From contig NZ_JAVIFW010000032.1 in assembly GCF_031157275.1 (NCBI RefSeq), forward strand, positions 1 to 64,000: a stretch of DNA of 64,000 nt. Direction: 5' to 3'. The position numbers were made by a program, and so were the translations under genes. Positions 41,897 through 49,622 of this stretch are shown in pieces (the stretch's first letter is position 1; the number at the start of each line of letters is the position of its first letter). Below the pieces are notes generated by a model, which did no database searches, was not told the DNA's origin, and saw only the letters and a list, made by a program, of their open reading frames with translations. This DNA comes from Streptomyces sp. LHD-70. Its GTDB lineage: Bacteria; Actinomycetota; Actinomycetes; Streptomycetales; Streptomycetaceae.

Positions 41897-43075
41897 ATGA
41901 ACGATCTTCGTATCGGAGCCATAGGCCTGGGGCTGCGGCGCAGCCTCGCAGCCACCGCCCATCGAGAGCCCGGACAGGGCTCGCGCGTCACAGCCTTGTG
42001 CGATCTCGACCGGACCGTCCTCCAGAAGGAGGCGGCTCACTTCGGGGCCGACGTGATGGAGACCGACTACCGGAAGCTGCTGGACCGCGACGACATCGAC
42101 GCCGTCCTCGTCTCCACCCCCGACCACACGCACACCCCCATCGCCATCGACGCACTGCACGCGGGCAAGGCCGTCTACCTGGAAAAGCCCATGGCGACCA
42201 CCACCGAGGACGCCGACCTGATCCTCAGGGCCGCCTACGAGACGGGCTCCCGGCTCTATGTGGGCCACAACATGCGGCACATGGGTTTGGTGAGCCTCAT
42301 GCGCAAACTGGTGGCACGGGGTGAGATCGGCCAGCCGCGCAGCGTGTGGATCCGCCACTTCGTGGGCCACGGTGGCGACTTCTTCTTCAAGGACTGGCAT
42401 GCCGAGCGCGGCTTCGTGAACAGCCTGCTGCTCCAGAAGGCGTCGCACGACATCGATGCCCTGCACTGGATAGTGGGCGGGTACACCGAGGCCGTCCAAG
42501 CGATGGGCGGCCTGACGGTCTACGGCGATCTGCCGCGCAGATCAGGCAATCAGCCCAAGGCCGAGAACTGGCTCAGCCGGGAGTACTGGCCTCCCGCCGC
42601 CCAGCTGGGACTGAATCCGGTCATCGACGTGGAGGATCTGTCGCTGCTCAACCTCCGCCTCGACAACGGGGTGTTCGCCGCCTACCAGCAGTGCCACTAC
42701 TCGCCGGACTACTGGCGCAGCTTCACAGTGATCGGTGACCGCGGTCGCCTGGAGAACTTCGGGGACGAGCCCGGCGGCGTGATCCGTCTGTGGAACTCAG
42801 GACGACGCAACTACGACGCGGACGGCGACGCCACCCACGTCATCCCAGAGGCCGTCGGCGGGCATGGTGGCGCCGACGAGATGAGTGTCGATGAGTTCGT
42901 ACGGTTCGTGCGAGACGGCGAGGTCACGGAAACCTCGCCGGTGGCGGCACGGATGGCGGTCGCCGCCGGCGACCTGGCCACCCGCTCGCTGCGCGGACAC
43001 GGCGCGACGCTGGCCGTCCCACCCTTGGAGCCTGAGCTGCTGGAGTACTTCGACACCGGACAGGTGAAGAAGTGA
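41897..43075 (+). CDS. Gfo/Idh/MocA-family oxidoreductase (copy 2), 392 aa
   Basis: It has the same plan as the gene at 34824: RIGAIGLGLRRSLAATAHRE, the EKP motif YLEKPMAT, GHNMRHMG, and KDWHAERGFVNSLLLQKASHDIDALHWI. The two proteins are highly similar over their whole length and probably act on related sugars in successive steps or in alternative conditions. ATG 41897 has GGAG 12 bases upstream, which is a long spacing. The stop overlaps the SDR start (GTGATGG). Confidence 0.93.
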   Translation: MNDLRIGAIGLGLRRSLAATAHREPGQGSRVTALCDLDRTVLQKEAAHFGADVMETDYRKLLDRDDIDAVLVSTPDHTHTPIAIDALHAGKAVYLEKPMATTTEDADLILRAAYETGSRLYVGHNMRHMGLVSLMRKLVARGEIGQPRSVWIRHFVGHGGDFFFKDWHAERGFVNSLLLQKASHDIDALHWIVGGYTEAVQAMGGLTVYGDLPRRSGNQPKAENWLSREYWPPAAQLGLNPVIDVEDLSLLNLRLDNGVFAAYQQCHYSPDYWRSFTVIGDRGRLENFGDEPGGVIRLWNSGRRNYDADGDATHVIPEAVGGHGGADEMSVDEFVRFVRDGEVTETSPVAARMAVAAGDLATRSLRGHGATLAVPPLEPELLEYFDTGQVKK

Positions 43076-43884
43076 TGGCGGAGCGCCGGGACCGATTCGA
43101 CCTGACGGGCCGGGTGGCGTTGGTGACCGGTGCCGCGGGCGGAATCGGCCGAGTGGTGGCTGCCCAGCTCGCTGCCGCAGGCGCCGCTGTGGCGGTCACC
43201 GACATCGACGAGAAGGGCGCGACGGAGGCTGCCCAGCAGATCCAGGCCGAGGGAGGCGTGGCGCTCGCCCGGCATCTGGATGTCACGGACCGGGACTGCG
43301 TGGACCACGTCTTCGGTGCCGTACGCGAAGAGTTCGGCGCCGTGGACGTGCTCGTCAACAACGCGATCGTGGCCTGCCCAGTTCCGCCGAGGTTCCACGA
43401 AGCACGGATGGAACTATGGGAAACCGACCTCGATGTGATCCTCAAGGGCGCGGTTCGATGCGCACAATCCGCCCTCCCGACCATGGTGGAGAACGGTGAC
43501 GGAGTCATCGTCAACGTGGTGTCGGTGAACGCGTTCGCGTTCTTCGGGCACCCTTCCTACAGCGCCGCCAAGGCCGGTCTCGTGTCGTTGACCCGCTCGC
43601 TCGCCGTCGAGTACGGAGCGCACGGCATCCGCGTCAACGCCGTCAGCCCCGGAACGATACGCACGCCTGCCTGGAACGAACAGATCGCCAAGGACCCTGC
43701 CACCTTCGATGCGCTCACCCAGTGGTATCCGCTCGGGCGCATCGGAGAACCCGAGGACGTCGCGGCATCCGTCTGCTTTCTTGCATCCGACAGCGCCCGC
43801 TGGGTCAGCGGCTCCGTACTCGGGGTCGATGGTGCACTGATGGCCGGCAACGCCCTCATGGCCCGGTCGGTGGAGGGGAGTTGA
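43075..43884 (+). CDS. SDR-family oxidoreductase, 269 aa
   Basis: This classical short-chain dehydrogenase has the cofactor motif GAAGGIGRVVA, NNAIV near residue 98, and the catalytic Ser-Tyr-x-x-x-Lys set in VSVNAF...PSYSAAK. DITD/DIDEKG after beta-2 suggests NAD preference. It belongs to the group containing sugar and polyol dehydrogenases. ATG 43075 forms a TGATG junction with the preceding stop; GTG 43072 is the alternative. In context it probably oxidises or reduces the same sugar as the adjoining Gfo/Idh/MocA protein. Confidence 0.92.
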   Translation: MAERRDRFDLTGRVALVTGAAGGIGRVVAAQLAAAGAAVAVTDIDEKGATEAAQQIQAEGGVALARHLDVTDRDCVDHVFGAVREEFGAVDVLVNNAIVACPVPPRFHEARMELWETDLDVILKGAVRCAQSALPTMVENGDGVIVNVVSVNAFAFFGHPSYSAAKAGLVSLTRSLAVEYGAHGIRVNAVSPGTIRTPAWNEQIAKDPATFDALTQWYPLGRIGEPEDVAASVCFLASDSARWVSGSVLGVDGALMAGNALMARSVEGS

Positions 43885-44828
43885 CGATCAACGCGCATGA
43901 CGCGCCACCACGTTCGGTCAGGCGGCGACGCTCGTCGTCAGTGGCGGTGCTCTCAGCCGCCCTGGCGGTGCTGCTGACCGGTACCTGGCTACTCTCCGGC
44001 GCACTGGCCGCCTCCACGCCGCCCATGGCGGTGGCCGCCGGTCGTACGGGATTCTGCTTCGTGGCTCTGATGGCCGTCGCCGTGGCGACCGGCACCGGAC
44101 GGGCCGGCGTCCGGGCAGCTGCTCGCCGGCCCGGAACTGCGGTGCTGCTCGGATTCCTCGGGTTCTTCGCTTACGCGGCGGGAACTCTCGGAGCGATGCC
44201 GCTGATCGGCACCTCGCGCACCAACGTCGTGGTGACCCTCCTGCCGTGCCTGTCGTTCGTGCTCGGCGTGATGTTCTTCCGCGAGCGAGCCGGGGCGCGG
44301 AAGGCCGTGGGCACCATGGCGGCGGCCGCGGCGGCATGCGGCTACGCGATGGTGAACGGCGGCACTTCGGCCGGGACGACTGAAGTGGCCCAATTTGCAA
44401 CGGGAGTTGGACTGGCGTTCGCCGCGACCCTCGGCTTCGCGCTGTACGGGTTCGTCTATCGCCGCGGGTTGGCCGATGTCGCGCCGCTGGCGGCACTGCC
44501 GGTGATCCTGGGGCCGGCCACCGTCATGCTGCTGCCCCTGGCGCTGCCCGCCCTGGACGAGGTGGCCGCGGAGCAGTGGCTGGGGATCGCCGTACTCGGT
44601 GTGCTCGTGTACGCACCGGCCTATGTGGTGCAACACCGGCTGATCCTGCTGCGTGGTCCGCTGTTCACGGCTGCGGTGCAGCTGGTCGTACCGTTCCTGG
44701 TCCGCATCAGCGGCTGGGCTCTCGGCATCGAGCCGGCCCCCGGCGCGCAGGAGCTGGCCCTGCTGGCGGTGTGCTGCGCGGGCATCTGGCTGGTCGTCTC
44801 CGACCGGACGCCAGCCGTCAGGAGCTGA
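43881..44828 (+). CDS. EamA/DMT-family transporter, 315 aa
   Basis: Ten helices in two EamA repeats begin VAVLSAALAVLLTGTWLLSG and include PLIGTSRTNVVVTLLPCLSFVLGVMFFRERAG. The C-terminal half ends LALLAVCCAGIWLVVSDR. TTG 43881 is chosen because it overlaps the upstream TGA and GGAGGGG precedes it directly. It is the third gene of a coupled unit with Gfo/Idh/MocA and SDR and may export or import a sugar-derived metabolite. Confidence 0.85.
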   Translation: MTINAHDAPPRSVRRRRSSSVAVLSAALAVLLTGTWLLSGALAASTPPMAVAAGRTGFCFVALMAVAVATGTGRAGVRAAARRPGTAVLLGFLGFFAYAAGTLGAMPLIGTSRTNVVVTLLPCLSFVLGVMFFRERAGARKAVGTMAAAAAACGYAMVNGGTSAGTTEVAQFATGVGLAFAATLGFALYGFVYRRGLADVAPLAALPVILGPATVMLLPLALPALDEVAAEQWLGIAVLGVLVYAPAYVVQHRLILLRGPLFTAAVQLVVPFLVRISGWALGIEPAPGAQELALLAVCCAGIWLVVSDRTPAVRS

Positions 44829-44901
44829 CCGAACGCCGACGGCACCGACGACGGACTCAGCCCAGACCCAACCACCTCGAATGTGACGGAGACTCCCGCG
44901 C

Positions 44902-45096
44902 GTGCGCTCTCACCTCTTGAGACAGAGAGAGTTCCGCTGGTTCTTCGCCGGTCGGCTGGTCTCCCTCCTAGGCAGCTCCATGGCCCCGGTGGCCCTGGCA
45001 TTCGGAGTCCTGGACGCCTCGGGCAACCCCTGGGACCTCGGAGTCGTCCTGGCTGCCCACATGGTGCCGCTGCTCGCGTTTCTCCTGGTGGTCTGA
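44902..45096 (+). pseudogene. MFS transporter, N-terminal fragment
   Basis: GTG 44902 opens LLRQREFRWFFAGRLVSLLGSSMAPVALAFGVLDASG, the start of EntS-like MFS exporters (first two helices). The frame stops after 64 residues, so about 350 residues are missing. Confidence 0.7.
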
Positions 45097-45150
45097 GCCG
45101 CCTGAAAGCGTGCGACAGGCCAAATCCAGCCCCTGAGTAGGGTTGTGGCC

Positions 45151-45426
45151 ATGGCCAAGGGAATGGGGCGACGGCCCGAGGTGGATCTGGACAGCGGCGT
45201 CGAGGACGCGACGATGCTCATCCTGGAATGGCTCGGCGAGCAGGGTGTAGGTGCCATGATCCGGGTCGACGCGGAGCGGATGCGTGACGGTCAGCCGGCG
45301 TGGACATTCGCAGCCTGTGGTGGGCCCCTGGAGGGTGGGATGAGGGCCGATGGGGCCTCGGCAGCCGAGTGCATGGGCAGGGCATTGCTTGGGTTGCGAG
45401 AAGCCGGGTTGGTCGTGCCCTTCTGA
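45151..45426 (+). CDS. Hypothetical protein, 91 aa
   Basis: ATG 45151 (GTG 45145 is in frame just before) opens MAKGMGRRPEVDLDSGVEDATMLILEWLGEQGVGAMIRVD. The rest contains WTFAACGGPLEGG and ends REAGLVVPF. The composition is a normal globular acidic protein. I do not recognise a family. It stands alone and converges with a transposase relic. Confidence 0.6.
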   Translation: MAKGMGRRPEVDLDSGVEDATMLILEWLGEQGVGAMIRVDAERMRDGQPAWTFAACGGPLEGGMRADGASAAECMGRALLGLREAGLVVPF

Positions 45427-45434
45427 AGCCGTGT

Positions 45435-45840
45435 TCAGCGTCTGAACTGGTCGCGGTCGGTGATGCTTTCGGGGCGTCTGGTGGTCTTGCCGACGTCGTA
45501 GCGGGTGGCGGGGCGCCGGTTCTTTGAGCCGAGCGGCCTGCCGGGGCCGGGCCGGTTGGGTTTTGGCGCACGGGCCGGACAAGGCAGGTTCGGCGGAGGT
45601 TCCTGAACCCCCGGCGGACCCGGGCCGGGGTGGGCCGGCCCGGGGCCGCCGGCTTCTCCCACGGACGGCGAAGGTCGGCGACCAGGGGCCGGGCGAGGCG
45701 GAGTTGAGTGTGGGCGGCGATGATCAGCCAGGTCCACCGGTCTGCCGCCGCGGGCGTGCGGAGCTTCGGGCGGGTCCAGCCCAGCGTCTGCTTGATCATC
45801 CGGAAGGTGTGCTCCAGATCGAACCTGCGCAATGATGGCG
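45435..45840 (-). pseudogene. Transposase C-terminal relic
   Basis: The leftward frame RRFDLEHTFRMIKQTLGWTRPKLRTPAAADRWTWLIIAAHTQLRLARPL is the end of a DDE transposase catalytic domain. It then changes frame near 45590 and continues PARAPKPNRPGPGRPLGSKNRRPATRYDVGKTTRRPESI to a stop. The N-terminal part is gone at about 45832. Confidence 0.8.
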
Positions 45841-46047
45841 AGGGGCCGGATGCACCTGTACGTCGCCCTGGACGGGCGGGAGACCACCGTGGGCGCCTAT
45901 GCCCTGGACTCCGCTGGACGAGTTCCTTACGTGTGGGTGCCGAGTCGGCCGGGACCACTTCGGATCGGGCCGTCACATCCGACCTTGGTGGAGCGGGTCG
46001 GCGAGATCGTGAGCGCGGTGAGTGGCGCTGGCCTGCGTACGCCGTGA
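45835..46047 (+). CDS. Short ORF of uncertain status, 70 aa
   Basis: ATG 45835 (or ATG 45832) opens MARGRMHLYVALDGRETTVGAYALDSAGRVPYVW; the codon use is coding-like but no strong ribosome site is visible. The start lies exactly at the truncation point of the transposase relic, so it may be a fragment of a longer gene. I recognise no family. Confidence 0.35.
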   Translation: MARGRMHLYVALDGRETTVGAYALDSAGRVPYVWVPSRPGPLRIGPSHPTLVERVGEIVSAVSGAGLRTP

Positions 46048-46062
46048 TTCCGGCGCGGAGCC

Positions 46063-46123
46063 ACTGCCCGGGGGCGCTTCCGCCTGGGTCCGGCGAACTC
46101 CGGCCAGGCGCCCCGGGGGCAGT
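46063..46123. terminator. Terminator between convergent genes, after the MHS transporter
   Basis: ACTGCCCGGGGGCGC pairs with GCGCCCCGGGGGCAGT, and inside it GCCTGG-CCGG pairs with CCGG-CCAGGC. It begins 11 bases beyond the leftward transporter stop. Confidence 0.75.
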
Positions 46124-46133
46124 AGCACACCGC

Positions 46134-47495
46134 TCAGGCCGTTGCCGCTTCGTCGGCCCGTTCGGCCCGGGGCTCGGCGGACTCTCCGATGTCGGCGCGA
46201 TGCGACTCCCTGGTCAGGGCGATCGCGGCCGAACTGACCAGGCACACACCGATGATGTAGAGGCTGACCGTCCCGGAGTTGGTTCCGCCTCCCGACGCCG
46301 CCAGAAGGCTGGAGGCGATCAGCGGGGCGGTGCCCGCGCCCAGTGTGGTCGCCAGCTGGTAGCCGAGCGAGGCCCCGGTGTAGCGGGCCCTGGTACCGAA
46401 CATCTCGCTGACGAACGCCGCCATCGGGCCGTACATCGAAGCCTGCAGGATCGGGTTGCCCAGGATGTAGGCGGCGAAGAGCAGCGTCGTGGAACCGCTG
46501 TTGACCAGAGCGAACAGCGGATACGCGCACGCCGCGGTGGCCAGCGCACCGGCGATCATGACCGGTCGGCGCCCGATCCGGTCCGAGAGCATCGCGAAGG
46601 CGGGGATCGTGAAGATGTGCAGTGCCGAGGAGACGACCTGGGCCCAGAGCACCGTGGATCGCTCGAAGCCGACCCCGGTCGCGTACGTGAGCATGAAGGT
46701 GGCGAGCAGCGACTGGATGACCAGTGCGGCACAGCCGCTCAGGCAGGACAGCACGATGTTCTTCGGGTAGCGGCGCAGAACGGTGACGAGCGGTGCCTCT
46801 TGCTTGGCCGCCTTCTGCTCCTGAGCGGCGCGCTGCTGCGCCGCCACGAAGATCGGGCTCTCGGTGACCTTGAGCCGGATGAACAGGCCGATGGCCATCA
46901 GGCCGAGGCTGAGCAGGAACGGCACCCGCCAGCCCCAGCTCAGGAACTGATCCTCGGGCAGCGCCGAGAACCCGGCGAAGACGGCGGTGGCGAGCACGGC
47001 GCCGGCCGGGCCGCCCATGTTGGCGAAGGAGGCCATCAGCCCGCGCCGGCCCTCGCTCGCGTGCTCCATCGCCATCAGGGCCGCGCCGCCCCATTCGCCG
47101 CCGACCGCGATGCCCTGCACAAGACGGCAGACGACGAGCAGGACCGGTGCCCAGATGCCGATCACGTCGTAGGTGGGCAGCAGGCCGATGGCGAAGCTGG
47201 CGATCGCCATGATCGTCATGGTCATCACGAGCATCGACTTGCGGCCGACGCGGTCGCCGAAGTGACCGAAGACGATGCCGCCGAGCGGGCGGGCGACGTA
47301 GCCCACGGCAAGGGTGCCGAAGGCGGCGATGGTTCCGGCGAGGGCACTGAGATCGGTGAAGAAGAGCTCGTTGAAGACGAGCGCGGCGGCGGCTCCGTAC
47401 AGGAGGAAGTCGTAGAACTCGATGGCGCTGCCGACGAAACTGGACAGCGCGATTCGCCGGGATTCAGTGCGACGCGCAGCGTCATGGGTGGGCAT
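46134..47495 (-). CDS. MHS-family MFS transporter, probable aromatic-acid importer, 453 aa
   Basis: This is a twelve-helix metabolite:H+ symporter. The N-terminus SFVGSAIEFYDFLLYGAAAALVFNELFF, the loop FGHFGDRVGRKSMLV between helices 2 and 3, and VQGIAVGGEWGGAALMAMEHA in helix 4 are hallmarks of the MHS subfamily that takes up organic and aromatic acids. It is transcribed towards the left next to the mhp-type catabolic genes and is the obvious uptake system for their substrate. A short palindrome, GTGCGTAATCCGCAC, lies upstream. Confidence 0.92.
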   Translation of the reverse strand: MPTHDAARRTESRRIALSSFVGSAIEFYDFLLYGAAAALVFNELFFTDLSALAGTIAAFGTLAVGYVARPLGGIVFGHFGDRVGRKSMLVMTMTIMAIASFAIGLLPTYDVIGIWAPVLLVVCRLVQGIAVGGEWGGAALMAMEHASEGRRGLMASFANMGGPAGAVLATAVFAGFSALPEDQFLSWGWRVPFLLSLGLMAIGLFIRLKVTESPIFVAAQQRAAQEQKAAKQEAPLVTVLRRYPKNIVLSCLSGCAALVIQSLLATFMLTYATGVGFERSTVLWAQVVSSALHIFTIPAFAMLSDRIGRRPVMIAGALATAACAYPLFALVNSGSTTLLFAAYILGNPILQASMYGPMAAFVSEMFGTRARYTGASLGYQLATTLGAGTAPLIASSLLAASGGGTNSGTVSLYIIGVCLVSSAAIALTRESHRADIGESAEPRAERADEAATA

Positions 47496-47590
47496 CTGTG
47501 GCTCCGGAGATGGGTCGGCGCACGGCGGACGGGGAAACGCGCCGGGTGGACGCGGCCGGTAGCTGATCGCCTGGCCGCCACCCTCGGATG

Positions 47591-47605
47591 GTGCGTAATC
47601 CGCAC
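47591..47605. promoter_or_regulatory. Palindrome upstream of the MHS transporter
   Basis: GTGCG-TAATC-CGCAC is a perfect 5-bp inverted repeat 96 bases before the transporter start. It resembles the GGTGC...GCAC layout of MhpR-type IclR operators. Confidence 0.4.
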
Positions 47606-47700
47606 TACTGCGTGTAGATAACGAACACAGTCCGGCAGGGGAATGCGCGTCGTCAAGAGGCTCAGCAATGATCGATCAAATAGGGGGCTCGCCCGAGGGG

Positions 47701-47788
47701 GCATCAGGAGTCGCACCCCGGATACCGCCGCATCAGGAGTCGCACCCCCGGATACCGCCGCATCAGGAGCCGCACTCCGGATGCGGCG
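47701..47788. repeat. Three tandem 29-30-bp repeats
   Basis: GCATCAGGAGTCGCACCCCG... occurs three times (47701-47729, 47730-47759, 47760-47788). The second copy has one extra C and the third is more diverged. It lies between the MHS promoter and the end of the IclR gene and does not encode protein in either gene. Confidence 0.9.
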
Positions 47789-47807
47789 GACGAGCGGGCC
47801 CGGTCGC

Positions 47808-48557
47808 TCAGCCCAGCGCTGAGAGCTCCTCGGCCACCGTCAGCATCGCCGGTACGGCGCCGTCGGCCACGTCCTCGCGAGTGGTGATGAGGTTGACGCA
47901 CAGGTGCAGGCCGGGGTCGGCGGTGTGCAGCGGCACGGCGACGCCGTACGCGCCGGGTTCGATCTCGCCGAACGTGCGGGCGTATCCGCGCTCGCGCACC
48001 TCGGCGACGCCGGCCGGTTCACCCGGGGCGGGCAGACGCAGCGAGGACAGTGCGAGACCCGCGGCGCCGATCCCCAAGGGGTGACGGCTGCCCACGCGGT
48101 ATCCGAGGTGGTGGCTGACGGTCCGGGGCTCGACGACCGCGACCGCGACCTGCTCGTCGCCTTCCGCGGCGATCAGTGCGACCGTGGCGCCGAGTTCGTC
48201 GGCGGTGCGCCGCAGCACCGGAAGGGCCGCCTCACGGATGCCGGCCGCGTACCCCCGGGCCAGCGTCACCATGCCGGATCCTGCGCGGTAACGGCCGTCC
48301 GAGGTCCGCACGACCAGGCGGAAATCGGCGAGCGTGACCAGGATCCGGTAGGCGATCGTGCGGTGCACTCCGAGGCGCTGGGCCACGTCCTGCACGGTCA
48401 GCCCCTGCGGCTGACCGGCGACGGCCTCGAGCGTCAGCAGCCCCCGGGCGAGGGTCTGGGATCCGGACGCACCTTTGCCCGATGTGCCACCCTGCCGCGC
48501 CTGGCCCTTGGCGGTGTCGCTCCCGGCCGGGGTGGGGGCTGCCTGCTCGTCGCTCAT
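47808..48557 (-). CDS. IclR-family transcriptional regulator (1), 249 aa
   Basis: A disordered Ala/Gly/Ser-rich N-terminus of about 35 residues precedes the winged helix (TLARGLLTLEAVAGQPQGLTVQDVAQRLGVHRTIAYRILVTL). The IclR effector domain (about residues 110-245) has VALIAAEGDEQVAVA and SRHPLGIGAAGLAL. It is divergent from mhpC and probably controls the first half of the aromatic pathway, as MhpR and HppR, both IclR-type, do in other bacteria. Confidence 0.92.
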   Translation of the reverse strand: MSDEQAAPTPAGSDTAKGQARQGGTSGKGASGSQTLARGLLTLEAVAGQPQGLTVQDVAQRLGVHRTIAYRILVTLADFRLVVRTSDGRYRAGSGMVTLARGYAAGIREAALPVLRRTADELGATVALIAAEGDEQVAVAVVEPRTVSHHLGYRVGSRHPLGIGAAGLALSSLRLPAPGEPAGVAEVRERGYARTFGEIEPGAYGVAVPLHTADPGLHLCVNLITTREDVADGAVPAMLTVAEELSALG

Positions 48558-48690
48558 CCCGGCAGCTTACGGGTGGGCCGTGATGCACCGTCATGCCGGT
48601 CGGCGCGCTCGGTGCCCGCTCGGTGTTGCTTCGATCACTTGACATTCCCGTGACGCACCCGTTCCATGAGCCATGCGCTGTGCAACTATC

Positions 48691-48710
48691 GTTCACTAGC
48701 GTTCATATAA
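48691..48710. promoter_or_regulatory. Phased GTTCA repeats upstream of mhpC
   Basis: GTTCACTAGC and GTTCATATAA start exactly ten bases apart (48691 and 48701) in the divergent IclR-mhpC promoter. They are possible half-sites for the regulator or part of the mhpC promoter. Confidence 0.4.
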
Positions 48711-48735
48711 CGCACCACATCGAGGGGTCCCGGTC

Positions 48736-49596
48736 ATGGCCATCACCAAGGAAGCCGCATCGCGCGACATCACGCTGCCGTCAGGCATGCGTCTGCGGTA
48801 CTACGAGGCGGGCGAAGCCGATGCCACGCCGGTGGTACTGCTGCACGGCTCCGGTCCGGGCGCGACCGGCTGGTCCAACTTCTCCGGCAACATCGGCGCG
48901 ATTGCCGACGCCGGCTTCCACGTCGTCGCACCCGACATGCCGGGCTGGGGCGATTCCGACGCCCAGGCCACCGCCGACATGGACCACGACGCGACCCTCG
49001 TCGAGTACCTCGACGCCCTCGGCCTCGACAAGGCGGCCCTGGTCGGCAACTCGATGGGCGCCCACACCGCGGTCCGCTTCGCGACGCTGCACCCCGAGCG
49101 CATCACGCACCTCGTGACCATGGGCGCCTCCCTCGGCCGCGGCCCCGCCTCCCTCTTCGCTCCGGCCGACGGCCCGAGCGAGGGACTGAAGGTGCTGGTC
49201 AAGGCGTACAAGGACGCCAGCCCGGAGAACATGAGGGCACTCGTCGAGATCATGACGTACGACAAGGCGCGCTTCGCCACCCCGGAGCTGACCCGGGCCC
49301 GCTCCGAGGCGGCGCTCGCCCGCCCCGACCACCTGAAGAACTACGTCGAGGGTCTCGCGCACGGCGCCCCGATCCCGATCAAGGTGGACCGCAGCAAGAT
49401 CCCCGGAATCCAGACGCCGACCCTGCTGATCCACGGCAGGGACGACCGCGTCCTGCACTACGAGACCAGCCTGCGCCTGCTCGCCGACATCCCCAACTCC
49501 CGCCTCGTGCTGCTCAACCGCTGCGGTCACTGGGCGATGATCGAGCACGCCGCGGAGTTCAACCGCCTCGTCATCGACTTCCTGTCCCACAACTGA
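48736..49596 (+). CDS. mhpC: 2-hydroxy-6-oxonona-2,4-dienedioate hydrolase-type alpha/beta hydrolase, 286 aa
   Basis: This C-C bond hydrolase cleaves the ring-fission product of the dioxygenase to 2-hydroxypenta-2,4-dienoate and a dicarboxylic acid (succinate for 3-hydroxyphenylpropionate). The HGSGPGATGWSNF oxyanion region near residue 37, the nucleophile elbow VGNSMGAHTA near residue 101, the aspartate in HGRDDRVLHYE and the histidine in NRCGHWAMIEH are all present. The length matches MhpC/BphD. It is the first gene of the rightward operon. A weak GGGG precedes ATG 48736. Confidence 0.92.
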   Translation: MAITKEAASRDITLPSGMRLRYYEAGEADATPVVLLHGSGPGATGWSNFSGNIGAIADAGFHVVAPDMPGWGDSDAQATADMDHDATLVEYLDALGLDKAALVGNSMGAHTAVRFATLHPERITHLVTMGASLGRGPASLFAPADGPSEGLKVLVKAYKDASPENMRALVEIMTYDKARFATPELTRARSEAALARPDHLKNYVEGLAHGAPIPIKVDRSKIPGIQTPTLLIHGRDDRVLHYETSLRLLADIPNSRLVLLNRCGHWAMIEHAAEFNRLVIDFLSHN

Positions 49597-49622
49597 CGCT
49601 GCTCACCCGATCGGAAACACCC

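Noticed and set aside
47701..47788. Possible CRISPR-like array
   Set aside because: The 29-30-bp units are directly adjacent with no spacers, so it is a simple tandem repeat.
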